Shown in pieces: positions 45,051 to 55,637 of a stretch of 64,000 bases of DNA. Numbering within the stretch: position 1 is the stretch's first letter; each line of letters begins with the position of its first letter. Under the pieces are notes generated by a model that worked only from the letters and a program-made list of their open reading frames with translations, did not search any database and was not told where the DNA came from. A program made the translations under genes and the position numbers. Source of the DNA: Acidimicrobiales bacterium (GTDB taxonomy: Bacteria; Actinomycetota; Acidimicrobiia; Acidimicrobiales; JAUJNH01); the NCBI GenBank assembly GCA_030448245.1, contig JAUJNH010000003.1, positions 107,750 through 171,749 of the forward strand, in the 5' to 3' direction.

Positions 45051-46408
45051 CAGCCGATCCGCTCCCGGGCCCCGAGGATCCCCTGCGGCCGCACCAGCAG
45101 CACCAAGATGAGCACGACGAGAGCCCCCACGTTCTTGAGCTCGGTCGGAACCCAGACGGCCGAGACGGACACGAACAACCCGATCACGAACCCTCCGATG
45201 AGGGCGCCGTAGGCGGCCCCGAGCCCCCCGAGGGTGATGGCGGCGAACAGGAGCAGCAGCATCGACGACCCCTGCTCGAAGTTCACGTCCTGGCTGAGGG
45301 AGAACAGGATGCCCCCCAGGGCGGCGAGGCCGGCGCCGAACAGCCACACGAACCGGATGACCCGGTCGACGTTGATCCCCGACGAGGCGGCCAGGTCACG
45401 GCTGTCGGAGATGGCCCGCATGGCCTTGCCCGTGCGCGTCCGCTGGAGGGCGGTGGCCACCGCCACCAGGAAGAACAGGCACAGCAGCGCTCCGATGATC
45501 CGCTTCGGCGGGAGGGACACCGTCCCGAAGTCGATGGCCGGCTGGGCCCGGTAGTCGGCGTACGGCCGCGTCCGCCCGCCGAACACGTAGAGGTACAGGT
45601 TGAGCACGGCGAGGGCCACGCCGATCGAGATGACCATCAGGGCCGTGTTCCCGGTGCCCCGCCGGCGCAGCGGCCCCCAGAAGGCGGCGTCGAGGAGCCA
45701 GCCCACCGCGCCCGTGGCGAGAACGGCCAGCACGCCGCTCAGGATGAGGGGCCAGCCCAAGGTCTGGTTGAACCAGAAGGCGAAGATCGCCCCCATCGTG
45801 ACCAGCTCCCCGTGGGCGAAGTTCACCAGGCCGGTCGTCCCGTAGATGAGCGACAGCCCGACCGAGGCCAGGGCCAGGAGGAGGCCGAAGTAGGTGCCGT
45901 CGACGAGCGACTGGAGGAACAGGTCCACCTTGCCCTCGGTGCGACGGTTCGGGGCGTTGAGCGCGAAGAGCAGGGTGCGGGACTGGCCCGGTCCGAGGGT
46001 GAACTCGATCTCGTCGTCGGCGACCGAGACGCCGTCCGGGAGGGAGTCCTCGTCGAGCTTGGCGGTGTAGGTGCCCTCGCCGGGCAGCGGGATCCGGAAC
46101 AGCCCGCCGCTGTCCGTCTCGGCCGTGCCTGCCTCCTGGCCGTCGCTGTCCTCCACGGTGATGCGCACACCCGGCACCGGGACGTCGTCCTCGGAGGCGT
46201 CGGTCTCCTTCAGGTCGAGCAGCCTGCCCCGGACGGCGCCGGCGCTCGGGTCCGGGGCGGCGCCGACGGTGGTGGAGGTCGAGCCTGGGTCCTCGGTCTG
46301 GGCGGCCGCCGGTGCTGCCACCAGGGCGAGGAGCGCCAGAACCCCCGCCAGGACGGCGCACGACGCCGGACGCCACCACCTCTGCCCCCAATGAGGATCC
46401 GGCGCCAC
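45050..46408 (-). CDS. livH: LivH-type permease fused to an N-terminal secreted beta-rich domain
   Basis: 452 residues, about 150 more than an ordinary LivH. Residues 1-36 are a signal peptide or first span (AVLAGVLALLALVAAPAAAQ). Residues about 50-150 are a beta-sandwich-like extracytoplasmic domain similar to carboxypeptidase-regulatory/SdrD-B modules (VPGVRITVEDSDGQEAGTAETDSGGLFRIPLPGEGTYTAKLDEDSLPDGV). The LivH permease follows (LLLALASVGLSLIYGTTGLVNFAHGELVTMGA, TGKAMRAISDSRDLAASSGINVDRVI, RPQGILG). GTG start. First gene of the livHMGF run, preceded by the GGDEF/EAL gene on the same strand. Confidence 0.88.
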   Translation of the reverse strand: MAPDPHWGQRWWRPASCAVLAGVLALLALVAAPAAAQTEDPGSTSTTVGAAPDPSAGAVRGRLLDLKETDASEDDVPVPGVRITVEDSDGQEAGTAETDSGGLFRIPLPGEGTYTAKLDEDSLPDGVSVADDEIEFTLGPGQSRTLLFALNAPNRRTEGKVDLFLQSLVDGTYFGLLLALASVGLSLIYGTTGLVNFAHGELVTMGAIFAFWFNQTLGWPLILSGVLAVLATGAVGWLLDAAFWGPLRRRGTGNTALMVISIGVALAVLNLYLYVFGGRTRPYADYRAQPAIDFGTVSLPPKRIIGALLCLFFLVAVATALQRTRTGKAMRAISDSRDLAASSGINVDRVIRFVWLFGAGLAALGGILFSLSQDVNFEQGSSMLLLLFAAITLGGLGAAYGALIGGFVIGLFVSVSAVWVPTELKNVGALVVLILVLLVRPQGILGARERIG

Positions 46409-46440
46409 TGAACGTGAGCGTACCGGAGGCGTGGTTTTGC

Positions 46441-48645
46441 TCAGCGCGGCCTCCGGCCCTCGGTGCCCACGTCGCCGAGGTGGTTGACCTCGCCCGGCGC
46501 CACCAGGGCCAGCTCGAACTCGTCACCGGGGAGGGGCTTGGAGACGACGAAGCCCTGGACGAGGTCGCAGCCCAGCGCCCGCAGGCGCTCCACCTGCGCG
46601 TTCGACTCCACGCCCTCGGCGATCACGAACAGCCCGAGCGTGTGGGCCAGGTTGATGACAGCAGCCACGATCGCCGAGTCGTGGGGGTCGATGCCGAGGC
46701 CGCCCACGAACGAGCGGTCCACCTTCAAGAAGTCGGGCGCCAGCCGGGTGAAGTTCGAGAGCGACGAGTAGCTGGTGCCGAAGTCGTCGATGCCGAGCAG
46801 CACGCCCTTGGTCTTGAGGCGCCGCAGGGTGTCGCCGGCCGGTGAGGCCGACTCGAGCAGCGCGGTCTCGGTGATCTCGAGGCAGAGGGGGGCGCCCCCG
46901 CCGGCGGCGGCGACGGCCGCCTCGACCTCGGCGATGAGGTCGGGGTCGGTGAGCTGGCGGGCCGAGACGTTGATGGCCATGGCCACCTCCACCATGTGGG
47001 GGTAGGTGCGGCGCCAACGGGCCAGCTGCGCCGCCGCCTCACGCAGCACCCAGGCCCCCACGGCCTTGACCAGCCCGGTATCCTCGGCCACGCCGATGAA
47101 CTCCGAGGGGGGCAGCAGCCCACGTTCGGGGTGCTCCCAGCGGACGAGCGCCTCGATCCCGGCCAGGTGGCCCGTGAGCAGGTCGACCTCGGGCTGATAC
47201 GCCAGCCGCAGCTGGTCGGCCTCGATCGCCCGCCGCAGCCCGCTCTCGGTCTCGAGGCGGCGCACGGCCCGCTTGCGCAGGGCCTCGTCGAAGACCTCGA
47301 CCCGGCCCCGCCCCTTCTCCTTGGCCATGTACATCGCCGTGTCGGCGTCGCGCACCAGGGCGTCGGGATCGGCCTCGTCGCCGCGAGGCAGGGCCACGCC
47401 GACGCTCGCCGAGATCACCACCTCGGAGGCACCCAGGTTCACCGGCTGCTCCAGGCAGCTGATGAGACGGCTGGCCACGCCGATGGCGTCCTCGACCGAC
47501 GCCAGCTCCTCGCAGAGCACGGCGAACTCGTCGCCGGCCATCCGGGCCAGCGTGTCGGTGGGGCGGATCGCCTCCGCCAGCCGGTCGGCCGTGGCCCGCA
47601 GCAGCCGGTCGCCGGCATCGTGGCCCAGGGAGTCGTTGATCACCTTGAAACGGTCCAGGTCGACGAACAGGACGGCGACCCCGCTCCCCCGGCGCCGGCC
47701 CAGCTCGATGGCCCGAGCAGCCCGGTCGAGGAACAGGGCCCGGTTGGGCAGGCCGGTGAGGTGGTCGTGGAGGGCCTGGTGGGCCAGGAGGGTCTCGGCC
47801 TCCTTCCGGGCCGTGAGGTCCACCACCTGGCCGATGAGCAGCGACGGCTGCCCCCGGTCACCGACCACGACCGACGCCGAGAAGAGCGCCCACACCTGCG
47901 AGCCGTCCGGCCGGGCGTAGCGCTTCTCGATCGTGGAGGGCGACAGGTCGCCGGCCGCCATCCGCTGGTACTCGAGCGCCTCGCGCTCCAGGTCGCCCGG
48001 GTGGGTGATCAACCGCCAGTCGGTGGTCAGGAGCTCGGTCTCGTCGCGACCCAGGATCTGGCAGAGCGCCCGGTTGACCGAGATGATCTGCTGGGTCTCG
48101 AAGTCGCCGAGGACCATCCCGATGGGGGCGTTGTCAAAGGCGATCCGGAAGCGCTCCTCGGCCGTCCTGTAGCGCACCTCGGAGGCGGAGAGGGCCTCGA
48201 CCAGCCGATCGGGCTCGACCAAGGCGGTGGCCGCGAGCAGGTTGACCCCGTACAGCTCGGACACGAGCCCGAGGCGGGACGCGTTCTTCTCGGTGAAGCG
48301 GCCGGGCTCGTCGTGGACCACCGTGACCAGGCCGACGACCTGCCCGGCGAAGCGGAGCGGGACGGTCAGCGCCGAGCGGAAGCCGTGCTCGCGCGCCGGT
48401 GGCCAGCCCAGGGCCTGGCCGTCGTCGACGATGTCGGCCGTCCCCGACCGGGCCACCGAGGCGCTGTAGCCGTCAGGCCCGCTGCGGTAGGTGGCCAGGT
48501 CGACCGACCCGACCGCCACCTTCCAGTCGACGACACCGTCGTCGACCACCCCGAGCGCAGCCCCCTGGCCGCCGACGACCTGCTGGGCCCGGTTGGCCAG
48601 GGCGCGCAGCACCTCCTCGGTGCTCGGCTTCGGGAGGCGGCCCAT
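46441..48645 (-). CDS. GAF-PAS-GGDEF-EAL cyclic-di-GMP signalling protein
   Basis: 734 residues. N-terminal GAF-like domain (residues about 1-160), PAS domain (about 165-285, FRIAFDNAPIGMVLGDFETQQIISVNRALCQILGRD), GGDEF domain (about 290-450, LTGLPNRALFLDR...FKVINDSLGHDAGDRLL and AGDEF) and EAL domain (about 470-715, YQPEVDLLTGHLAGIEALVRWEHP, INVSARQL, ITETALLE, DDFGTSYSSL, KVDRSFV, AEGVES). AGDEF is a tolerated active-site variant and the EAL metal residues are present, so it may both make and break c-di-GMP. ATG 48645; 17 bp after hemQ. Confidence 0.93.
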   Translation of the reverse strand: MGRLPKPSTEEVLRALANRAQQVVGGQGAALGVVDDGVVDWKVAVGSVDLATYRSGPDGYSASVARSGTADIVDDGQALGWPPAREHGFRSALTVPLRFAGQVVGLVTVVHDEPGRFTEKNASRLGLVSELYGVNLLAATALVEPDRLVEALSASEVRYRTAEERFRIAFDNAPIGMVLGDFETQQIISVNRALCQILGRDETELLTTDWRLITHPGDLEREALEYQRMAAGDLSPSTIEKRYARPDGSQVWALFSASVVVGDRGQPSLLIGQVVDLTARKEAETLLAHQALHDHLTGLPNRALFLDRAARAIELGRRRGSGVAVLFVDLDRFKVINDSLGHDAGDRLLRATADRLAEAIRPTDTLARMAGDEFAVLCEELASVEDAIGVASRLISCLEQPVNLGASEVVISASVGVALPRGDEADPDALVRDADTAMYMAKEKGRGRVEVFDEALRKRAVRRLETESGLRRAIEADQLRLAYQPEVDLLTGHLAGIEALVRWEHPERGLLPPSEFIGVAEDTGLVKAVGAWVLREAAAQLARWRRTYPHMVEVAMAINVSARQLTDPDLIAEVEAAVAAAGGGAPLCLEITETALLESASPAGDTLRRLKTKGVLLGIDDFGTSYSSLSNFTRLAPDFLKVDRSFVGGLGIDPHDSAIVAAVINLAHTLGLFVIAEGVESNAQVERLRALGCDLVQGFVVSKPLPGDEFELALVAPGEVNHLGDVGTEGRRPR

Positions 48646-48662
48646 CGGTGGTCACGTCCCCG

Positions 48663-49352
48663 TCAGGTGGTGCCCATCACCTCGGCCAGGACCTCGTCCA
48701 CCCTGGCGACCATGCCCGTGTAGAAGGGCCCGAACTCGCCGAAGCGGGCGGATGCCTCGTCGAAGCGGAGCGTGTAGACGACCTCTTTCAGGTCGGCGGG
48801 ATCACCGGCGAACAGGGTGACCCCCCACTCCCAGTCGTCAACCCCCGTCGAGCCGGTGACCAGCTGGAGGATCCGGCCCCGGAACGCCCGGCCGGAGGTG
48901 CCGTGCTCGTACATCATCCGCTTGCGGTCCTCGAACGGCGTGGCGTACCAGTTGGCGTCGGGGTTCCGCCGCTTGCTCATGCCGTAGAAGCAGATGGCCC
49001 GCATGCCCTCGGGCGGCAGCTGCGGGTGGAGGCGGGGCGCCGCCATCTCGGGCGGCAGGTCCTTGGCGTACTCGCTGGTCTCGGTGAGCGAGACGTAGCT
49101 GCTGGTGACCACCAGGCCGGCCCGCTGCAGCTGGCCCTGGAGGCGGCGCAGCCGCCACAGGTCGGGGCCCAGCGCCAGGAACCCGACGTCGGCCTTGTGC
49201 CCGAGGACGGCGAAGGTGACCACCTGGTGCTCGTCGGCCTGGCAGGCCTTGACGGCGGCGATGGCGGCCTCGGCCTCGACCCCGTTGGCGGGGACGTGGC
49301 AGAACAGGTGGAGCACCCCCCAGCCGACGCCGGGGCCGAGCGGTTCCGGCAC
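48663..49352 (-). CDS. hemQ: Coproheme decarboxylase (chlorite-dismutase family)
   Basis: 229 residues. Actinobacterial HemQ/ChdC text: VLHLFCHVPANG, VTFAVLGHKADVGFLALGPDLWRLRRLQGQL, YVSLTETSEYAKD, ICFYGMSKRRNPDANWYATPFEDRKRMMYEHGTSGRAFRGRI with the proximal histidine in YEHG. It converts coproheme III to heme b in the coproporphyrin-dependent pathway. GTG 49352 lies 11 bp after the stop of the FtsH-like gene; the alternative ATG far upstream would only read the antisense of that gene's proline-rich end. Confidence 0.92.
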   Translation of the reverse strand: MPEPLGPGVGWGVLHLFCHVPANGVEAEAAIAAVKACQADEHQVVTFAVLGHKADVGFLALGPDLWRLRRLQGQLQRAGLVVTSSYVSLTETSEYAKDLPPEMAAPRLHPQLPPEGMRAICFYGMSKRRNPDANWYATPFEDRKRMMYEHGTSGRAFRGRILQLVTGSTGVDDWEWGVTLFAGDPADLKEVVYTLRFDEASARFGEFGPFYTGMVARVDEVLAEVMGTT

Positions 49353-49363
49353 GGCCGGTGACC

Positions 49364-51862
49364 CTAGGCGGGTGGTGGCGGCGGCGGCGGCGGCGCCGAC
49401 GGTGGCGGCCACGCCGGCGGCGGGGGCGGGGCGCCCCACCCGCCAGGCGCCGGCGTCGGTGCCGGCGCCGGCCACGGCGGGGCCCACCCGTTGCCGTGCC
49501 CGTTGCCGTTGGGGTAGGGCGTCGATGCGGCCAGGGCCAGCTGGGGCACCGGGTCGCGGCGGGGCAGGCGGATCTCCACTGGGCCCTTCTCGCGCAGCTT
49601 GGCGATCACCTCGGCGTGGTAGGCCTCGAGCTCGGCGACGAACGTGGGGTCGGCGTAGGTCCGCCCGTCCACCATCGGCCCCTGGGTCTTGTTGAGCACG
49701 GCCTCGACGTCGCTGCCGCTGAGGGCGCCGTGCACCTCGAGGGCGTGGGCCAGGGTCAACAGCTCGGTCCGGTTCTCCTCCATCAGGGCGAAGACCTCGT
49801 CGTAGTAGCGCTGGAGCTGCGCCTCGACCCGGGCGCCGAACGGCCGGTCGTGGACGGCCCGGTCGGGCATCCCCGGCTGGCCCCCCTCCATGGCCTCGAA
49901 GGTGGCGCCGTGGCTGGCCAGGAAGTCGCCCATCGCCCAGTTGCCCAGCATCAGCATGGCCAGCGACGTGGCCGAGTTCATGTCGCCGCCGACCCCGGAG
50001 GAGTTCTCCCCGAAGAAGAGCCGCTCGGCGGCCCGGCTGGCGAGCGACACCTTGATGCTGATCTCCAGGTTGTGGGTCCAGTCCTTGTCGCTGTCCTCGA
50101 GCGGCGCCGGGGCGACGAAGCCGCCGATCTGGCCGCGCTTTTCGATGTTGGCCACGTCGATGACGCTGGTGTAGTCGAGCCGGTAAAAGGCGACGGCGTG
50201 GCCGGCCTCGTGGATGGCGACGCTGTGGCGGTCACGGTCGGTGTACTGGTGCTGGTCGGGCAGGCCGAAGCGCCGGTGGAACTTGGCCAGGGTCAGGTCG
50301 TTCCAGGTGATCGTGTCGCGGCCCTCGCGAATGGCGATGATCAGCGCCTCGTTGACGAAGGCCTCGATCTGAGCGCCGCTGGCCTGGCCCGAGGTGAGGG
50401 CGAACAGGCGGACCTGCTCGTCGGTGAGCTCGTGCTTGACCTTGCGCAGGTAGCCGTTGTAGGTCTGGATCCGCCCCTCGAGCGGCGGGTAGCCGACCTT
50501 GAAGATCCGGTCGATTCGGCCCGGCCGGAGGAGGGCCGCGTCGAGCGCGTCGGGCAGGTTCGTGGCCATGATCGTGAGGATCCGGTACAGCGGCGGCGGG
50601 ACCGGCCGCAGGCCCAGGAGCTTGCGGATCTTGTTGACCAGGCCTCGCGGCTTCTCCATGCCCGACATCTCGGTGAGCAGGGGCTGGAGCACGCCCATCC
50701 CGCCGCCGCCGCCCATGCCGCCCATGATGATCGGCGTGGGCGGCTTCGGGCTGGCCCCGGCCGGGCTGGAACGCAGCACGTTGAGCTGGGCCCGCTCGGA
50801 GAGGTAGCCGAACCCGCCGCACTGGTCGAGGCCGATGGGCGAGCTGCCTCCGGCACCGCCCAGCCCGCCGAACCCCCCGGTGGGGGCGCCCCGGCTGCCG
50901 AGGACGTCGGCCTCGTCGAAGAAGACGATCACGCCGCCGTAGCGGATGGCCAGCTTCCGCAGCTTGCGGTAGAGGGCCTTGACCTTCATGGCGCCCACGC
51001 CGACGAACATCTGGTTGAACGACGACGGCTCGACGAAGACGAAGGGCTTGCCGGTCTCGCCGGCCACGGCCTTCGCCATGAGGGTCTTGCCGGTGCCCGG
51101 CGGGCCCCAGAGCAGGATGCCCCGAGGGACCTGGCCGCCCTTGGCCTCGACCAGCTCGGGCTTCTCGAGCAGGGCCACGTTCTCCTTGACCCGGTGGAGG
51201 ACGTTGTCCTGGCCCCACACGTCGGAGAACCGGGTCTGGATCTCGTCGGGCATGTAGGTCTCGACGCCGCCGCGGGACAGGTACCAGAAGATGGCGACGA
51301 ACTGGCCGACGGCGACCAGCATGATGAGGACGACCTGGAGGATGGCCGGCAGCGCCTGGACGACCATGGCGGGGGCCTTGAACAGGGCGGTGAGCGGCGA
51401 CTCGCCGGTGACCTTGCCCAGCACGATCGAGACGATGGTGAGGAAGACGGCGATGCGGGCGATCCGCGCCAGGCGGTAGCGCAGGAGCGGCGGGAGCTTG
51501 CCCCGAGCCCCCTCGAAACCCTTCCAGAACCGCTGCCAGGAGCGGTGGTAGGCGGCCGACTTCTCGCTGATCCAGTAGTGGACCTGGCGGATCACCTCGA
51601 GGGCGACCAGGACGAGCATCCACCAGTTGGACCGGAGGCCCTGGCGTATGCCGTCACCCACCGACAGCAGCGGGTTGTCGCCGATCGAGGCCACGACCAG
51701 CACGACCCAGGCGATGAGGAAGAGCAGGATGAAGCGGACCCGGTCGAGGAGGATCATCGGCCGGCGGGTGGGCCGTTCGCTCTCCTTCGGGTTGCCGTGG
51801 AACCCGAGCGGGCCGTCGTGGCTCTGGGGCGAGGTGGGCGGCGGGGTCATCGGAAGGTTCAT
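49364..51862 (-). CDS. FtsH-like membrane AAA+ metalloprotease with four predicted spans and a glycine-rich insert
   Basis: 832 residues. Spans near 44-60, 80-95, 134-151 and 168-194, unlike the two spans plus periplasmic domain of standard FtsH. AAA domain: Walker A GPPGTGKT (253-260), Walker B VIVFFDEAD (311-319), sensor IMATNLPD, arginine-finger LLRPGRIDR. Between Walker B and the second region of homology lies an insert of about 60 residues (328-390) rich in Gly. Peptidase: HEAGH (551-555) and a downstream Asp in GVGGDM. The C-terminus is a poly-Pro/Gly tail. ATG 51862 overlaps the lipoprotein stop. Probably membrane protein quality control. Confidence 0.85.
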   Translation of the reverse strand: MNLPMTPPPTSPQSHDGPLGFHGNPKESERPTRRPMILLDRVRFILLFLIAWVVLVVASIGDNPLLSVGDGIRQGLRSNWWMLVLVALEVIRQVHYWISEKSAAYHRSWQRFWKGFEGARGKLPPLLRYRLARIARIAVFLTIVSIVLGKVTGESPLTALFKAPAMVVQALPAILQVVLIMLVAVGQFVAIFWYLSRGGVETYMPDEIQTRFSDVWGQDNVLHRVKENVALLEKPELVEAKGGQVPRGILLWGPPGTGKTLMAKAVAGETGKPFVFVEPSSFNQMFVGVGAMKVKALYRKLRKLAIRYGGVIVFFDEADVLGSRGAPTGGFGGLGGAGGSSPIGLDQCGGFGYLSERAQLNVLRSSPAGASPKPPTPIIMGGMGGGGGMGVLQPLLTEMSGMEKPRGLVNKIRKLLGLRPVPPPLYRILTIMATNLPDALDAALLRPGRIDRIFKVGYPPLEGRIQTYNGYLRKVKHELTDEQVRLFALTSGQASGAQIEAFVNEALIIAIREGRDTITWNDLTLAKFHRRFGLPDQHQYTDRDRHSVAIHEAGHAVAFYRLDYTSVIDVANIEKRGQIGGFVAPAPLEDSDKDWTHNLEISIKVSLASRAAERLFFGENSSGVGGDMNSATSLAMLMLGNWAMGDFLASHGATFEAMEGGQPGMPDRAVHDRPFGARVEAQLQRYYDEVFALMEENRTELLTLAHALEVHGALSGSDVEAVLNKTQGPMVDGRTYADPTFVAELEAYHAEVIAKLREKGPVEIRLPRRDPVPQLALAASTPYPNGNGHGNGWAPPWPAPAPTPAPGGWGAPPPPPAWPPPSAPPPPPPPPA

Positions 51863-52560
51863 GTCAGGGGCTTCCTCACGGTGAAGGAGTCGAGGACCTC
51901 GGAGAACTGCTTCTCGTTGGCCAGGAAGCACCGCCGGTTGCAGTGCATGGTGAGGGTGTAGAGGCGGGTGCGCTGGACGTCGACCAGGCCGATGAACGCC
52001 ACGGCGTAGAGGCTCTCGTCCTCCGCGTTCCGGGCCTCGAACAGCTGGCGCACGCCGAAGTAGCCATCGGGCGAGAGCTGCTCGTCCTGAAGGGGGATGA
52101 AGTCGGCGCTGACCAGCTCACTGGTCCCGGGGTTGCGCAGCAGCTCCTTGAAGCCCTGGAGGTCCTGGCTGTACGAGCCGACCGCCAGGTTCGACACGTA
52201 CTCGGCCGAAACGAGCTTGCGCTCCTCCTCGAGCAGCGAGCGCACCATCACCCGGACCACCGGGGCGTCGGCCGAGCCGAGGACGAAGTGGGCCACCGAG
52301 GGCTCGGCGCTCGAGTCCCACGCCTTCTCCCACACGACCTGCTTCAGGATCCGGTAGGCCTCGGGCGAGCCCTGCTTGGTGTTCTGCTCGTACAGCGGGA
52401 ACAGGGCGTCCTGGGGGACCTCCTGCCAGTCCTTCGGCACCTTGAGGTGCACGCCCAGGCGCTTGTTCGACTCGAACTCGTACTGCGAAGGTGTGCAGGC
52501 GGCCGCCAGGCACGCCACCATGGCGGCCAGCGCAACGAGCAGGGGGCGGCGGCGGGCCAT
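51859..52560 (-). CDS. Lipoprotein of unknown function
   Basis: About 233 residues: RRR-type signal peptide with lipobox LAAAC near residue 22, then YEFESNKRLGVHLKVPKDWQEVPQDALF, resembling the extracytoplasmic PsbP/Mog1-like fold often seen in actinobacterial lipoproteins, and a C-terminal strand pattern ending EVLDSFTVRKPL. Its stop overlaps the start of the FtsH-like gene (ATGA), so it may be a partner or substrate adaptor of that protease (inference). ATG 52560 preferred over the upstream ATG 52575. Confidence 0.7.
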   Translation of the reverse strand: MARRRPLLVALAAMVACLAAACTPSQYEFESNKRLGVHLKVPKDWQEVPQDALFPLYEQNTKQGSPEAYRILKQVVWEKAWDSSAEPSVAHFVLGSADAPVVRVMVRSLLEEERKLVSAEYVSNLAVGSYSQDLQGFKELLRNPGTSELVSADFIPLQDEQLSPDGYFGVRQLFEARNAEDESLYAVAFIGLVDVQRTRLYTLTMHCNRRCFLANEKQFSEVLDSFTVRKPLT

Positions 52561-52607
52561 GCCGAAGGTTGGCACGCTTACCGGCCTTACTGCACACCAG
52601 GCGCGCC

Positions 52608-52632
52608 GGAGGCGCCCTCGAAGGGCGCCTCC
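52608..52632. terminator. Perfect hairpin terminator after groEL
   Basis: GGAGGCGCCC (52608-52617), loop TCGAA, GGGCGCCTCC (52623-52632), extendable by C/G pairs, lying about 20 bp beyond the groEL stop on the minus strand. Confidence 0.75.
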
Positions 52633-52653
52633 CGGACGTGCTTCGACCTGAAC

Positions 52654-54327
<1,674 letters not shown>

Positions 54328-54354
54328 TTAGCACTCTCTTCCTGTGAGTGCTAG
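54328..54354. promoter_or_regulatory. CIRCE element (HrcA operator)
   Basis: TTAGCACTC (54328-54336), a 9-bp spacer, GAGTGCTAG (54346-54354): the CIRCE inverted repeat with one mismatch in the last base. It lies 55-81 bp before the groEL start, so heat-shock control by HrcA is expected. hrcA itself is not in the window. Confidence 0.92.
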
Positions 54355-54513
54355 CGCCCGGGCAGGTCGAGTGCCAGCGGCGGGTCGCCCGGACGAGCGG
54401 TAGCCCGCCCCTGGTGGCAGGATCGAGGAGGTGGACTGGGACGACCAGGGCGAGACCGGTCGAGCTGCGGGCCGGCGTGCGGTGACGCCGGCGTGCGGTG
54501 AGGCCGGCGAGCC

Positions 54514-54969
54514 CTAGAAGCGCCCCCGGAGGGCCGACTCGATGGCGTCGAGCTGGCGCGACTGGGCCAGGCCGAGCTCGCGGCGCCGCTGGGCCTCGGC
54601 GGGGCTCAGGGAGGCCAGGACCCGGACGATGCGCAGGAGGTGCTCGGGTTCGAAGGGCTTGGTGAGGAACTCGTCGGCGCCCGCCTCCCAGCACCACACG
54701 GCGTCGTCGGTGCCGGACCGGGCGGTGAGCACGACCACCCGGGCATCGGCGGCGAAGCCCTCCGCCTGACGGGTCCGAAGGACGGTCAGGCCGTCGACGC
54801 CCGGCATCATCAGGTCGAGGACGATGCAGTCGGGGGTCCGGCGGCGCAGGATGGAGAGCGCCTCGTCGCCCTCGGCGGCCTGCTCGACGGTGTGGCCGTC
54901 ACCTTCCAGCAGGAACACGAGCATGCCGCGGATGACCTCGTCGTCCTCGACCACCAGCACGTGGGCCAC
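54514..54969 (-). CDS. Single-domain response regulator
   Basis: 151 residues: one receiver domain (VEDDEVIRGMLVFLLEGD, phosphoacceptor Asp in CIVLDLMMPGVDGL, Thr in VVVLTARSG, Lys in EFLTKPFE) plus a short helical tail (LSPAEAQRRRELGLAQSRQLDAIESAL) with no DNA-binding or enzymatic output. Such stand-alone receivers act by protein contact. No cognate kinase adjacent. Divergent from the YceI gene with 81 bp between starts. Confidence 0.9.
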   Translation of the reverse strand: MAHVLVVEDDEVIRGMLVFLLEGDGHTVEQAAEGDEALSILRRRTPDCIVLDLMMPGVDGLTVLRTRQAEGFAADARVVVLTARSGTDDAVWCWEAGADEFLTKPFEPEHLLRIVRVLASLSPAEAQRRRELGLAQSRQLDAIESALRGRF

Positions 54970-55050
54970 GGCGTGAGGGTAGCCAAGTGCGCGCCCCCGG
55001 GCACGACCTCGTTTGGAAGGCTCCGAGGCCCGCTGTCTAGGGTCGCCTGA

Positions 55051-55599
55051 ATGATCCCCTCAGGCACTCACGACATCGGGCCCGCTCAGGGCACCTTCCG
55101 GCTCCTCACCTCGCGCGAGGGCATGGCCAAGAAGGTCGGGCACGACCTGGTCATCGAAGCCACCAACTGGTCGGCGAAGGTGAGCGCCGACGGCGACGAC
55201 GTGTCCCGCTCGACCGTCAACGCGACCGTCGACACCCGCTCGTTCAAGGTCATCTCGGGCACCGGCGGGGCGAAGCCGCTGTCCGACAAGGACCGCAAGG
55301 ACATCGAGGAGAACATCGACAAGAAGGTCCTCAACACGGGCAAGTTCCCCGAGATCACCTTCGCCTCCACCAAGGTCCAGGCGAAGGGGAGCGACGGCGC
55401 CACCGTGCAGGGCGACCTCACGATCATGGGCACCACCCGCCCGGCCACGGTCGACATCACCGTCACCGGCGGCAAGGCCAAGGGCACGACGACCATCAAG
55501 CAGTCGGACTGGGGCATCAAGCCCTTCAGCGCCCTGATGGGCGCCCTCAAGCTGGCCAACGCGGTGACCATCGAGATCGAGGCCACCGTCCCGAGGTAA
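55051..55599 (+). CDS. YceI-family lipid-binding protein
   Basis: 182 residues, a lipocalin-like YceI domain: GTHDIGPAQGTFRLLTSREGMAKKVGHDLVIEATNWSAKV, NATVDTRSFKVISGTGGAKPLSDKDRKDIEENIDKKVLNTGKFPEITFAST and DLTIMGTTRPATVDITVTGG. No signal peptide, so cytoplasmic, unlike the secreted E. coli protein. Members bind isoprenoid-type lipids; ligand here unknown. Convergent with the sulfur-carrier gene; a GC-rich inverted repeat lies between the two stops. Confidence 0.9.
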   Translation: MIPSGTHDIGPAQGTFRLLTSREGMAKKVGHDLVIEATNWSAKVSADGDDVSRSTVNATVDTRSFKVISGTGGAKPLSDKDRKDIEENIDKKVLNTGKFPEITFASTKVQAKGSDGATVQGDLTIMGTTRPATVDITVTGGKAKGTTTIKQSDWGIKPFSALMGALKLANAVTIEIEATVPR

Positions 55600-55637
55600 C
55601 GGCTGGACCGCCGCCCCCGTCCGGCGGCGCCGCCCGG

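Noticed and set aside
46441-48645. Degenerate GGDEF domain
   Set aside because: AGDEF is a known functional variant, and the surrounding substrate residues look intact, so inactivity cannot be claimed.
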